DNA from: Bin87 sp965220095
GTDB lineage: Bacteria; Chloroflexota; Dehalococcoidia; Lucifugimonadales; UBA3495
Reading direction: 5' to 3'
Assembly (NCBI GenBank): GCA_965220095.1
Contig: OZ244805.1
Coordinates: 1,426,001-1,490,000 of the forward strand
DNA length: 64,000 nt
Position numbers and translations under genes: made by a program. Positions 26,186-34,041 of this stretch are shown piece by piece; position 1 is the stretch's first letter, and every line of letters begins with the position of its first letter. The notes under the pieces are model-generated. The model ran no database searches, was not told where the DNA came from, and saw nothing but the letters and a program-made list of their open reading frames with translations.

Positions 26186-27529
26186 ATGCACGCTGAATCA
26201 ACAAACCACGTTCACCCCGTAATCAGGGCGACCAATCTCCTGCAGGAGTTTTCGCTGCCCCTGATTGCCGGTGTCGTGTTGGGCCTGCTTGCTGCTAACA
26301 CCAACCCCCATCTCTACGAAACATGGGTCGAGTTCAATCCCTTTGGCGAACACGCTGCCGTTCTGGGGCATGACCTGACCGTCCATTTCATCATCAACGG
26401 GATGTTCATGTGCCTGTTCTTTGGCGTGGCGGCCAAAGAAATCGTCCAGTCGACACTGCCCGGCGGGGTGCTGAATCCGCTGCGCCGTGCCATCAACCCG
26501 ATGGTGGGAACCTTTGGGGGCGTGCTGGGGCCGGCCGTGATGTATCTGGCGCTGACGTGGGTGTTTTACGGTGGAACCGAGCATTTCGGCGCAGTAGCCA
26601 ACGGCTGGGCAATTCCGACCGCCACCGACATTGCGCTGGCCTGGCTGGCGGCCCGACTCATCTTCGGGGCATCGCACCCGGCAGTGAACTTCCTGCTGCT
26701 GCTGGCCGTTGGCGACGACGCCATTGGGCTGGGCATCATCGCCATCTTCTACCCCGACCCAAATCACCCCGTGCAGCCAATCTGGTTGTTGCTGGTGGTG
26801 GGTGGCATGGCCTCGGCCTACATCATCAGGCGATTCAGAATCCGCTGGTGGCCCGTGTACATCCTGGTTGGCGGCACACTGTCCTGGGCGGGGTTGGCCA
26901 GGGCGGGGGTGGAACCGGCGTTGGCGCTGGTGCCCATCGTGCCTTTTCTGCCCCACTCCGGCCACGCTCAGGGGCTGTTTGAGGAAGAGGCGATGATTGT
27001 CGACGCGTCGGATCGCATCGCCCCAAACCATACTCATACCCACGTGCAGGTTTTTGGCCTGAGCGTCCTGGACCAGTTCGAGCATCAACTGAAGCTCTTT
27101 GTTGACTTGGGGTTGTTTTTCTTCGCCTTCGCCAACGCCGGCGTCGCATTCTCCGGCTTTGGGTTGGTAACCATGATGGTACTGGTATCGCTGATCGTAG
27201 GCAAAGCAATTGGTGTAACGCTGTTCTCCTGGGCAGCGTCGCTGGTGGGATTCCCGTTGCCGGACGGCATGGGAGTGCGCCACCTGCTGGTGGCCGGCAT
27301 CATCTCCGGCCTGGGGCTTACCGTGGCGCTGTTCGTGGCGGGCAAAGCCTTCCCTGACGGTTCGCCGTTTCAGGATCCGGGTAAGATGGGTGCGGTACTC
27401 AGCATCGCATCGGCTCTGGTTGCCTTCATCATCGGTTGGGCATTGAAAGTGCGAGGCCGCCCGTCGGCAACAGAAACCGACGGCGAGATTGGCGAAACCG
27501 ATCGCCAGAGCACGGCGGCTGACGACTAA
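26186..27529 (+). CDS. nhaA: Na+/H+ antiporter NhaA
   Basis: 447 residues with about a dozen hydrophobic helices. The NhaA signatures are AIPTATDIALAWLAARL (Asp equivalent to D133 of E. coli) and LLLAVGDDAIGLGIIAI (the ion-binding Asp pair, D163/D164). A His-rich cytosolic loop (NHTHTHVQVFG) lies between helices in the middle of the protein and may take part in pH sensing, though this is not established. It exchanges Na+ for H+ across the membrane, which fits a salt-exposed, probably marine cell. The C-terminal tail is acidic and about 30 residues long. Confidence 0.94.
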   Translation: MHAESTNHVHPVIRATNLLQEFSLPLIAGVVLGLLAANTNPHLYETWVEFNPFGEHAAVLGHDLTVHFIINGMFMCLFFGVAAKEIVQSTLPGGVLNPLRRAINPMVGTFGGVLGPAVMYLALTWVFYGGTEHFGAVANGWAIPTATDIALAWLAARLIFGASHPAVNFLLLLAVGDDAIGLGIIAIFYPDPNHPVQPIWLLLVVGGMASAYIIRRFRIRWWPVYILVGGTLSWAGLARAGVEPALALVPIVPFLPHSGHAQGLFEEEAMIVDASDRIAPNHTHTHVQVFGLSVLDQFEHQLKLFVDLGLFFFAFANAGVAFSGFGLVTMMVLVSLIVGKAIGVTLFSWAASLVGFPLPDGMGVRHLLVAGIISGLGLTVALFVAGKAFPDGSPFQDPGKMGAVLSIASALVAFIIGWALKVRGRPSATETDGEIGETDRQSTAADD

Positions 27530-27556
27530 TACATCGCTATACAGGAGCGCAACAAA

Positions 27557-27850
27557 ATGGCATTGATTGGCGTATTGACTCACCATTGGGCCAAGGCAGA
27601 CAAGATTGAAGAGGCCAAAAAGTTGCTCGATGGCAACGGCGAAGCCCAGAGCCGCGCTCCGGGTTTCGGCGCCCGGCACACTTTTATATCGTTGTCTGAT
27701 CCAACCAAAATCTCGACACTGGTTACCTGGGAAAGCAACGAGATTTACGACGCCTGGCGCGCCAGTCCGGAGCGAGCAGCAGCGATGGCCGGCGCCGGGG
27801 AATTGTGGTCACAGCCGCCCGAATCGGAGCGGTTCGAGATGCAGGACTGA
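27557..27850 (+). CDS. Small ABM-like (dimeric alpha-beta barrel) protein
   Basis: 97 residues with an AGGAG ribosome site. IGVLTHHWAKADKIEEAKKL, SRAPGFGARHTFISLSD and LVTWESNEIYDAWRASPE fit the antibiotic biosynthesis monooxygenase/dimeric alpha-beta barrel fold. It lies 27 bases after nhaA on the same strand. Proteins of this group are small oxygenases, heme-degrading enzymes or binding proteins. The function here is unknown. Confidence 0.7.
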   Translation: MALIGVLTHHWAKADKIEEAKKLLDGNGEAQSRAPGFGARHTFISLSDPTKISTLVTWESNEIYDAWRASPERAAAMAGAGELWSQPPESERFEMQD

Positions 27851-27895
27851 CCGCCGGCATCCAGCCATAAACGCCAGTTATCTAACGACGGGCGT

Positions 27896-28876
27896 CTAAC
27901 CCAGCAAAGTCGGCACGTCGATCCGCTCGGCAAGCAGGTCGGCCATGATCTCTGCTTTGTGCAGGTTGTGGGGGACAACGGCGCCCAGGATGCCACCGAT
28001 CGCATCGGCGGTAGCCGTCGTGCTCCCGTCGACCAGCAACACGGGCACATCGCGCTTGGCCGCCTCCACCCGGATGTATTCAGTGGGACGAGCGCCCCCG
28101 GTGAGCACCAGGCACCGGGTGCCCTCCATCAGGCTGGCCATCTGAATGTCAGGGCGTTCCGCTCGGGTGATGACGGCTTGATGCGGGAAGCGTCCGAAGT
28201 AACCCTCCCCTGAATCCATGATGTTGCCGCCGATCAGGAACCGGTCTACCCAAGCCTCGGCGTCCGACGGTTCCAGTTCCCAATGGCCGTCCAGTTGTTG
28301 CGCCAACTGCGCCATCGTAACCGACAACATGGCGCGGTCTTCAGGCAACTGCGCCAGGGCCGGCATTGCCGCCGCCGCGGTTTCGGCGAGCATTGCCGCA
28401 GCGTGTCCCGTGCAGTAACGCGGCACCTGATTGATGATGACGCCGGCGAGGATTTCTCCCAGGGAAGCAACATCGCTGGTGATGCTCACCGCCGACAGGT
28501 CGGAGCGGTATCCGAACACGGCAACAACCCGCGCCGACAATCGGGACGCGAGGCCGGACAGCAGCGGAGAGGTCAGCCCGGAGCCACTAGCGGGGTTGGC
28601 TACTTCCACCAGGATGGATTCGGCCCCGGCCGTCAACGAATGGACGGCGGTGGCGGCGGAATCCAATCCGGCATCATCTTCGCCTGATGTAGCGCTCACC
28701 GCGCCCCTGAACCCGGCAGCGAAATACACGGTGTCCGGATCGGCGCTGCCCTCCGGAGAAAGGGGCTTGCAGACCGCCGCTTGCACTCCGCTACGCGCCA
28801 GGGCAGTAGCCATGCCGGCGGCGATAGAAGTTTTGCCGGCCGCGGGCCGGTCGGATGCTACGAGAAAGATAGACAT
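27896..28876 (-). CDS. P-loop (BioD/Pta-N type) plus DRTGG domain protein
   Basis: 326 residues. The N-terminus has the P-loop SDRPAAGKTSIAAGMA of the dethiobiotin synthase-like AAA_26 group, with VEVANPASGSG and GVIINQVPRY following. The C-terminal part (VITRAERPDIQMASLMEG, CLVLTGGARPTEYI) is a DRTGG domain. This pair occurs in the N-terminal regulatory part of long phosphotransacetylases and in stand-alone proteins. No acetyltransferase domain is present. It is the last gene of a five-gene minus-strand operon, 18 bases after the pentapeptide-repeat gene. Confidence 0.8.
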   Translation of the reverse strand: MSIFLVASDRPAAGKTSIAAGMATALARSGVQAAVCKPLSPEGSADPDTVYFAAGFRGAVSATSGEDDAGLDSAATAVHSLTAGAESILVEVANPASGSGLTSPLLSGLASRLSARVVAVFGYRSDLSAVSITSDVASLGEILAGVIINQVPRYCTGHAAAMLAETAAAAMPALAQLPEDRAMLSVTMAQLAQQLDGHWELEPSDAEAWVDRFLIGGNIMDSGEGYFGRFPHQAVITRAERPDIQMASLMEGTRCLVLTGGARPTEYIRVEAAKRDVPVLLVDGSTTATADAIGGILGAVVPHNLHKAEIMADLLAERIDVPTLLG

Positions 28877-28894
28877 CTGAAAGGAACCGGCCGA

Positions 28895-29596
28895 CTAATA
28901 GTCGTCCACCCGGTCCTCGATGAACATGGGGTCAAAACCGGGCGGGAAATTGGTGGTGTCGTCCCATTTTCCCATGGTCATATCGCAGCGATGGAGGCTG
29001 GCCCGATCGAAATTGGCGCCGCGCAGGTCGGTCATTATCCACATCGAATCGCGGATTTTGGCGGAAGTGAAATCGGCGCCGTGCATCAAGGCGCGGCTGA
29101 TGTCTGCGCCGTTCAGATTCGCGCCTTGCCAGTTGGAATTGGTCAGATTCGCCGACCGCAGGTCAACTTCGATAGCGGTGGTTTGACTGCAATCAGCGCC
29201 GGTGAGGTCTGTGCCGAGGAAGGAGGCGCGGTTCAGCCGGGACCAGCGCAACACCGCGCCAGTCATGTCCGATTGCTTGAGGTCGGCCCAGAAAAGGTTG
29301 ACGTTGCAAAGGCTGGCGCCGCTCATGTTGGCGGTCGACAGGGTGGCGCCGCCGAGTTCGGCGCCGGTAAAGTCAGCAGAGCGCAGATCGGTGCGAGCCA
29401 GGTTGGTTTTGGTGAGCCGGGCGTCGGTGAGGTTTGCGCCACGCAGGTTTGCGCTACGCAGCATCGCCTGGCTGAGATCCAGTCCGTGCAGGTCCGCTTC
29501 CTGCAACTCCAACTTGGTGTCCGGATTTTCGGCGCGCCAAGCCCTCAGAATATTCGCACCGGCGCGCACGATTTCCAGATGTTCGGGGTTGGCCAT
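28895..29596 (-). CDS. Pentapeptide-repeat protein
   Basis: 233 residues dominated by A(D/N)LxG-type five-residue repeats from about residue 30 to 200 (ADLHGLDLS, ANLRGANLTDARL, ADFTGAELGGATL, ANLTNSNWQGANLNGADIS). These fold into a right-handed quadrilateral beta-helix. No signal peptide or transmembrane segment is seen, so it is cytosolic. Some pentapeptide proteins mimic DNA and protect gyrase, but most have unknown roles. It starts 16 bases after the selenoprotein gene. Confidence 0.88.
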   Translation of the reverse strand: MANPEHLEIVRAGANILRAWRAENPDTKLELQEADLHGLDLSQAMLRSANLRGANLTDARLTKTNLARTDLRSADFTGAELGGATLSTANMSGASLCNVNLFWADLKQSDMTGAVLRWSRLNRASFLGTDLTGADCSQTTAIEVDLRSANLTNSNWQGANLNGADISRALMHGADFTSAKIRDSMWIMTDLRGANFDRASLHRCDMTMGKWDDTTNFPPGFDPMFIEDRVDDY

Positions 29597-29612
29597 TGGG
29601 CGATGCCGGGGA

Positions 29613-29945
29613 CTAATTGCCGCCCCGCCCGATGGTCAGCGGCCCGCTGTTCATCATCGCGTCTTCAACATCGAAAACGCGCTCGGCGATGACCATTTTC
29701 AGCTCGTTGACCTTGGTATAGCCGGGGTATTCGCCTTCGTCAAAATGGTCGAAGATTTTTTCGCCGTCCAGGTAAATTTCCAGCCGGCCCTTGTCGGCCG
29801 GGGTCAACTTGACCGCAATGTCGCCCGCATTTTGCGAGCGCCAGAACTCTATCGCCAGCCACGTGGCGAGGCCGTGATAGCCTCAAGGAACGCAGTAAAC
29901 GATCTCTACTTCGACTTTGCCGAATTCAGACCTGGTCATCGTCAT
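29613..29945 (-). CDS. SelW/Rdx-family selenoprotein (in-frame UGA = Sec)
   Basis: Reading from ATG 29945 gives 110 residues if TGA at 29885-29883 is read as selenocysteine (residue 21). The N-terminus is MTMTRSEFGKVEVEIVYCVP followed by U-GYHGLATWLA, a CxxU redox motif placed after the first beta strand exactly as in the thioredoxin-like Rdx family (SelW, SelT, SelH). After the UGA the frame stays open, with typical Rdx features: DIAVKLTPADKGRLEIYLDG, FDEGEYPGYTKVNELK. Without Sec reading only a fragment from TTG 29807 would be called. A GGAGC site precedes the ATG. The gene lies between a MaoC gene (32 bases) and a pentapeptide gene (16 bases). Function: thiol redox, probably cytosolic. Confidence 0.87.
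29849..29882 (-). promoter_or_regulatory. Candidate bacterial SECIS hairpin
   Basis: Directly after the UGA, the mRNA can form CGCCA/TGGCG around the loop CGTGGC, extended by CTAT/ATAG with a bulge on the 5' side. The apical loop starts 19 bases after the UGA and has G at its second position. Both fit the described bacterial SECIS rules (16-37 bases, G among the first two loop bases). SelB would bind here. Confidence 0.65.
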
Positions 29946-29977
29946 GGTGCTTGCTCCGATTTAAGCATTTCGACAGT

Positions 29978-30403
29978 TTAAGGATTGAGGCGGGCGGTGG
30001 CCTGACCAACGGCGGTCTTGTCGCCGTTCTGGTTCTCGCAGTACACATCAACTACCACCAGGGTTGACCCATCATCTTGAGGCGTGCGGCTGTTGACCTG
30101 GCCGTGTACCGACACCGTGTCGCCATCCTTGACGGGGCGCAGGAACTTGAGGTTAACATTGCCACTGCGGTGGAAGTCGTCGGAACCGACAAACTTGCGC
30201 ATGGCTTCCGTGCAAAAGGCAATGCTCATGCGGCCGGAAGCAATGGCGTAGGTGGTGCCCAACCTCCGGGCGGCCAACTCTGGGTCGTTATGGATATTGG
30301 ACCGGTTCAGGATACCGCAAGCCTCGAAGAGGTTGATGGTGTCCTGACTGATGTGCTTGGTGATGACGGGCAGCGTTTCGCTGTCTAGCCTTGGGGATGC
30401 CAT
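29978..30403 (-). CDS. MaoC-like hot-dog fold dehydratase
   Basis: 141 residues. The sequence contains an early helix, SNIHNDPELAARRLG, typical of the MaoC (R)-hydratase signature (D..H..P/A), and later VNLKFLRPVKDGDTVSVHG and VVVDVYCENQNGDKTAVGQA. The family hydrates enoyl-CoA or enoyl thioesters. Its start overlaps the end of the upstream MaoC-like gene by 19 bases, so they probably form a heteromer, one subunit carrying the catalytic residues. Confidence 0.8.
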   Translation of the reverse strand: MASPRLDSETLPVITKHISQDTINLFEACGILNRSNIHNDPELAARRLGTTYAIASGRMSIAFCTEAMRKFVGSDDFHRSGNVNLKFLRPVKDGDTVSVHGQVNSRTPQDDGSTLVVVDVYCENQNGDKTAVGQATARLNP

Positions 30404-30810
30404 TTCTTGCCCAACTCCTCAGGTTTTTTCAGCTGATAGGTACGCATTTTTTCGATGAGACGACCGTCTTCATCGGTGGCAGTAGCCTCGATTACCAGGT
30501 AGGGTTTTTCGCGTCTGGTGTACTTGTCGTGGATCCGACCGGTAACCAGGATTTTCTTGCCCGGCACCGGCGGGTTATACAGGTCGATTTCGTTGCCGGC
30601 ATTGACGCTTCCGGTCTGGTCGTCGTAGGCCAGCGCTAACGACGTAGCGTCATGCTTCACGGCAATGGTTGGAAACACGGCGTCAGGGTCGTCAACGGCC
30701 CGGCGGTACAAGTCCACCATATCCTGAGTCAGCAGGTATTCGTATGAGCCCAACTCCTCTCCGATTTCAACCTCGTTATAATCGAAAAGGGGCAAATCAT
30801 TTTCAGCCAT
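30385..30810 (-). CDS. MaoC-like dehydratase, N-terminal-domain type partner
   Basis: Start placed at ATG 30810 because CGGAGCG lies upstream and homology-like sequence starts there; the frame continues further upstream without a ribosome site. The 141-residue protein has LPLFDYNEVEIGEELGSYEY, VDLYRRAVDDPDAVFP and VPGKKILVTGRIHDKYTRRE, like the N-terminal half of fused MaoC/FAS-type dehydratases. Overlap with the second MaoC gene implies a two-subunit hydratase. First gene of the five-gene operon. Confidence 0.78.
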   Translation of the reverse strand: MAENDLPLFDYNEVEIGEELGSYEYLLTQDMVDLYRRAVDDPDAVFPTIAVKHDATSLALAYDDQTGSVNAGNEIDLYNPPVPGKKILVTGRIHDKYTRREKPYLVIEATATDEDGRLIEKMRTYQLKKPEELGKKWHPQG

Positions 30811-31101
30811 TTCGACACGCTCCGGGATCATTTGGGAATTACAGGTATGGAACTGCGCCGGACGATTCCCCGCAACCAGTACCGATCGACCACTGGTACC
30901 GATAGCCGGTACCGATGGATTGATCAAAATCCGTGAACACCATACCGCAGGGTCAGCCCGCAGTCAATTATAAGGTAGGGCAAAGCGTCTGATACGGAGC
31001 GGCGTTTTGGACCCAATTCCACAGGACTCGAGGGACGGCGCGGCAGGGTTAGCAGCAGGTTTGCCGGTAGCCATTTCCCGCTGCTGCGGCGCCCTAAACT
31101 A

Positions 31102-31130
31102 TTGACAATTTAGTACAATATCCGTAACCT
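31102..31130 (+). promoter_or_regulatory. Sigma-70-type promoter upstream of the tRNA-tuf cluster
   Basis: TTGACA (31102-31107), a 17-base spacer, then TAACCT (31125-31130; only TAnnnT conserved). The -35 matches the consensus perfectly. About 290 bases upstream (30811-31101) hold no gene that I can see. Transcription would run through a terminator hairpin at 31158 before reaching the first tRNA. Confidence 0.55.
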
Positions 31131-31157
31131 TATTTGCGTACTGGCGAAAACCGGAAG

Positions 31158-31182
31158 GCCCCGGAATTGCCGGGGCTTTTTT
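31158..31182 (+). terminator. Intrinsic terminator/attenuator before the tRNA cluster
   Basis: GCCCCGG (31158-31164) pairs with CCGGGGC (31170-31176), followed by six T. It lies only about 30-50 bases after a promoter-like site and before tRNA-Thr, with no gene between, so it would control read-through or end a very short leader RNA. Confidence 0.75.
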
Positions 31183-31234
31183 AGCGTGTGTCTCACTATA
31201 AACTGGTGATAATCGTCCGTACAAGATCTTATGC

Positions 31235-31307
31235 GCCCCGGTGGCGCAATTGGCAGCGCAGCCGATTTGTAATCGGCAGGTTAGGGGTTCGAGTCCCCTC
31301 TGGGGCT
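31235..31307 (+). tRNA. tRNA-Thr (anticodon TGT)
   Basis: The acceptor GCCCCGG pairs with CTGGGGC. The anticodon stem GCCGA/TCGGC encloses the loop TTTGTAA, giving anticodon TGT. The T-arm is GGGGTTCGAGTCCCC. The discriminator base is T and no CCA is encoded. Confidence 0.95.
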
Positions 31308-31353
31308 CTCTAAAACAGGGTCGCAAACAAGGGCAAAACCGAATACATCCTAA

Positions 31354-31438
31354 GGAGGGGTGGGTGAGTGGTTAAAACCACCAGACTGTAAATCTGGCGC
31401 TCTGACGGGCTTCGCAGGTTCGAATCCTGCCCCCTCCA
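31354..31438 (+). tRNA. tRNA-Tyr (anticodon GTA)
   Basis: The acceptor GGAGGGG pairs with CCCCTCC. The anticodon stem CCAGA/TCTGG encloses CTGTAAA, giving anticodon GTA. A long variable arm, as expected for class II bacterial tRNA-Tyr, precedes the T-arm GCAGGTTCGAATCCTGC. CCA follows the discriminator A (31439-31441). Confidence 0.96.
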
Positions 31439-31509
31439 CCACTAGAACGTCAGCAACCACTGGTCAAAGGCGCTACCAAACCAAATTTAGCAAACACAAC
31501 CGGAGCAAT

Positions 31510-31581
31510 GCCCAAGTAGCTCAGAGGTAGAGCACGTTCTTGGTAAGAACGGGGTCGGCGGTTCGATTCCGCCCTTGGGCT
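31510..31581 (+). tRNA. tRNA-Thr (anticodon GGT)
   Basis: The acceptor GCCCAAG pairs with CTTGGGC. The anticodon stem GTTCT/AGAAC encloses TTGGTAA, giving anticodon GGT. The T-arm is GGCGGTTCGATTCCGCC. CCA is encoded at 31582-31584. It lies about 80 bases before tuf, the common tRNA-tuf arrangement. Confidence 0.96.
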
Positions 31582-31660
31582 CCACAGGCGCCAACAGCTC
31601 GCCGGGTTCATCCGCGGGCGGGGTACACTAAAACTACGGAGCAAGGAGAAACTCCCTACT

Positions 31661-32845
31661 ATGGCAAAGAAAGTCTTCGACCGTACCAAGCCGCACGTAA
31701 ACGTGGGGACCATCGGACACGTTGACCATGGCAAAACCACTCTGACGGCAGCCATCACCCGTGTGCTGGCTGAAGAAGGTGGCGCAGCCTTCCGGGGCAT
31801 GGATGACATCGACAATGCTCCTGAAGAGAAGGCCCGCGGCGTAACCATCGCCATCGCCCATGTCGAATACGAGACGAAAGAGCGCCACTACGCCCACGTT
31901 GACTGCCCCGGTCACGCGGACTACATCAAGAACATGATTACCGGCGCCGCCCAGATGGACGGGGCGGTACTGGTCGTGTCGGCTCCAGACGGCCCGATGC
32001 CACAAACTCGCGAGCACATTCTGCTGGCCCGCCAGGTGGAAGTGCCTTCCATGGTTGTCGCCCTGAACAAGGTTGACATGATGGACGACGAGGAACTACT
32101 GGAACTGGTAGAGATGGAAGTCCGCGAACTGCTGGACCGTTACGACTTCCCCGGCGACGATACCCCCATCGTGCGTGTTAGCGGCCTGAAGGCGCTGGAA
32201 GGCGATGCCGAAGCCATGCAGGGCGTTCGCCAACTGGTGCAGACCATGGATGACTACATCCCGCTGCCCACTCGTATCACCGACCAGGCGTTCCTGATGC
32301 CCATTGAAGACGTGTTCGGAATCAAGGGCCGTGGCACCGTCGTAACTGGACGCGTCGAGCGTGGCCAGTTGAGCGTCGGTCAGGAAGTGGAAATCATCCG
32401 ATCCGGCGACGTTCGCAAGACGGTTGCCACCGGATTGGAAATGTTCCACAAGCTGCTGGACACCACCGAGGCTGGCGACGCCGTTGGCGTGCTGCTGCGC
32501 GGCGTTGATCGGGATGAGGTCGAACGGGGTCAGGTCCTGGTGGCTCCCGGCTCAATGCGACCGTACCGGCAGGCTGAAGCCGAAGTCTACGTGCTCAGCC
32601 AGCAGGAAGGCGGTCGCCATACGCCATTCTTCACCGGCTACAAACCCCAGTTCTACATCCGAACCAGTGACATCACCGGCGAAATCGGACTGCCCGAAGG
32701 GGTAGAGATGGTAATGCCCGGCGATAACATCACGATGACTGTTAATCTCATCACGCCCATCGCCATCGAAGAAGGGCTGCGCTTCGCAATTCGCGAGGGC
32801 GGTCGCACCGTGGGCGCTGGCGTGTTCACCAAACTGGTGGGGTAA
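31661..32845 (+). CDS. tuf: Translation elongation factor Tu
   Basis: 394 residues, full length. The G-domain motifs are GHVDHGKTT (residues 19-27), DCPGHADYI and NKVD. The switch I region is DNAPEEKARGVTIA. The domain 2 and 3 signatures GVLLRGVDRDEVERGQVL and GYKPQFYIRTSDITG are present. It delivers aminoacyl-tRNA to the ribosome. Selenocysteyl-tRNA would instead need SelB, which is not in this window. It is preceded by three tRNA genes and followed after 4 bases by rpmG. Confidence 0.98.
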   Translation: MAKKVFDRTKPHVNVGTIGHVDHGKTTLTAAITRVLAEEGGAAFRGMDDIDNAPEEKARGVTIAIAHVEYETKERHYAHVDCPGHADYIKNMITGAAQMDGAVLVVSAPDGPMPQTREHILLARQVEVPSMVVALNKVDMMDDEELLELVEMEVRELLDRYDFPGDDTPIVRVSGLKALEGDAEAMQGVRQLVQTMDDYIPLPTRITDQAFLMPIEDVFGIKGRGTVVTGRVERGQLSVGQEVEIIRSGDVRKTVATGLEMFHKLLDTTEAGDAVGVLLRGVDRDEVERGQVLVAPGSMRPYRQAEAEVYVLSQQEGGRHTPFFTGYKPQFYIRTSDITGEIGLPEGVEMVMPGDNITMTVNLITPIAIEEGLRFAIREGGRTVGAGVFTKLVG

Positions 32846-32849
32846 CCTG

Positions 32850-33020
32850 ATGGCCCGTAAGTCTACCGACGCCCGGCAAATCGTGACCTTGCAGTGCACC
32901 GACTGCCGCGAGCGGAACTACTCGACAATCAAAAACCGGCGCAGCCACACCACCAGAATGGAGTTGCGCAAATACTGCAGCCGCTGCCGTAACCACCAAG
33001 TTCACCGTGAAGTGAGGTAG
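32850..33020 (+). CDS. rpmG: Ribosomal protein L33
   Basis: 56 residues: MARKSTDARQIVTLQCTDC, then NYSTIKNRRSHTTRMELRKY and a CSRC pair, so this is the zinc-binding (C+) form with two CxxC motifs. The ATG lies 4 bases after the tuf stop. The tuf-rpmG-secE-nusG order is the standard bacterial one. Confidence 0.95.
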   Translation: MARKSTDARQIVTLQCTDCRERNYSTIKNRRSHTTRMELRKYCSRCRNHQVHREVR

Positions 33021-33025
33021 CTGCA

Positions 33026-33262
33026 GTGGCCCGAGCATCTGCACGGAGACCGGCGCCGATTTCTCCCCGCGCGGTGGGGAGGATTGGCCCGGTTGGGTTC
33101 CTGCGGGAAACCGTCTCGGAGCTGCGTAAATCTGTCTGGCCGACCAAGGAAGAAACGGCCCGTTTGACCGTCATCGTACTGGTGCTGGCCATCGCTATGG
33201 GCTTCTTCCTCGGCCTGCTGGACCGGTTTTTTGCGGAAGTTTTCACCCGGTTCATCCTGTAA
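33026..33262 (+). CDS. secE: Preprotein translocase subunit SecE
   Basis: 78 residues with a GTG start 5 bases after rpmG. The cytosolic amphipathic helix (FLRETVSELRKSVWPTKEET) carries the conserved VWPTKEE motif, followed by one transmembrane segment (LTVIVLVLAIAMGFFLGLL). This is the single-TM form usual outside the enterobacteria. It stabilises SecY in the translocon. Confidence 0.95.
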   Translation: MARASARRPAPISPRAVGRIGPVGFLRETVSELRKSVWPTKEETARLTVIVLVLAIAMGFFLGLLDRFFAEVFTRFIL

Positions 33263-33411
33263 CTCCCCCATTTCTCCCGGTTGGGCCGGACGCTACACCG
33301 GATCACCGGGTGGCTAGATATTCGCGGGTCGGGCCGGGCTGTCGTTTCCTTCAACCTCGGTTTGTCATCCAGAACGCCTTTTTCTCCCTTCATTCATACA
33401 ACGGGCATAAT

Positions 33412-33975
33412 ATGACGACAACTCAATTCCCCGCCGACCTGCGCTGGTACATCGTGCATACCTACACCGGTCAGGAAGACATGGTGAAGCGCAATCTGGA
33501 TTTGCGCCGCGTCAGCATGGGTATGGACGACCGCATCGCCAGGGTTGAAGTCCCGTCGGAAGATGAAATCGTGCGCAACAAGGGCGAGCGGACTTCCCAG
33601 CGGCGCAAACTCTTCCCGGGGTACATTCTGGTTCAGATGGTCATGGATGACGAAGCCTGGTTCCTGGTGCGAAATACCACCGGCGTTACCGGTTTCATAT
33701 CGGCAGAAGAAGAAGGCGGCGACCGGCCGCGCCCCGTACCGTTGGACGACCGCGAGGTCGACGACATCCTGGACCGGGTGGCATCTGGCGAACCCCGGGC
33801 CGTAATAGGGATGAACCGCGGCGATACCGTCCGCATTTCCGAAGGGCCCTTCGCCGACATGCTGGGTAAAGTGGAAGAAGTTGACGAGCATCGCGGGCAG
33901 GTTACCGTGCTGATTTCCGTGTTCGGTCGTGAAACACCGGTCGAGCTGGATTTCATGCAGGTCGATAAAGCTTAA
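33412..33975 (+). CDS. nusG: Transcription antitermination/termination factor NusG
   Basis: 187 residues from ATG 33412; an upstream in-frame extension (from 33310) is not needed. The NGN domain has WYIVHTYTGQEDMVKRNLD, RRKLFPGYILVQMVMDDEAW and RNTTGVTGFI. The C-terminal KOW motif is GDTVRISEGPFADMLGKVEE. Its position between secE and rplK is the classical one. There is a gap of 149 bases after secE, long enough for a separate promoter. Confidence 0.96.
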   Translation: MTTTQFPADLRWYIVHTYTGQEDMVKRNLDLRRVSMGMDDRIARVEVPSEDEIVRNKGERTSQRRKLFPGYILVQMVMDDEAWFLVRNTTGVTGFISAEEEGGDRPRPVPLDDREVDDILDRVASGEPRAVIGMNRGDTVRISEGPFADMLGKVEEVDEHRGQVTVLISVFGRETPVELDFMQVDKA

Positions 33976-33983
33976 TTTTTTCA

Positions 33984-34020
33984 CCCTCACCCCGCCCTCT
34001 CCCGTCAAGGGAGAGGGGGG
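33984..34020 (+). repeat. CCCTCTCCC hairpin repeat between nusG and rplK
   Basis: CCCTCTCCC and GGGAGAGGG can pair around GTCAA. This C-rich/G-rich inverted repeat is a widespread intergenic element in GC-rich bacteria. It could slow RNA polymerase, but lacks a T-tract, so termination before rplK is unlikely. Confidence 0.5.
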
Positions 34021-34041
34021 GTAATACAGCGGAGGCCACCA

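Noticed and set aside
26198..27679. Long open frame on the minus strand opposite nhaA
   Set aside because: It has no family features and mirrors the codon pattern of nhaA, which has clear catalytic motifs.
29613..29807. A 64-residue gene starting at TTG 29807
   Set aside because: It is only the part of the selenoprotein after the UGA. The family N-terminus continues upstream in the same frame through the Sec codon.
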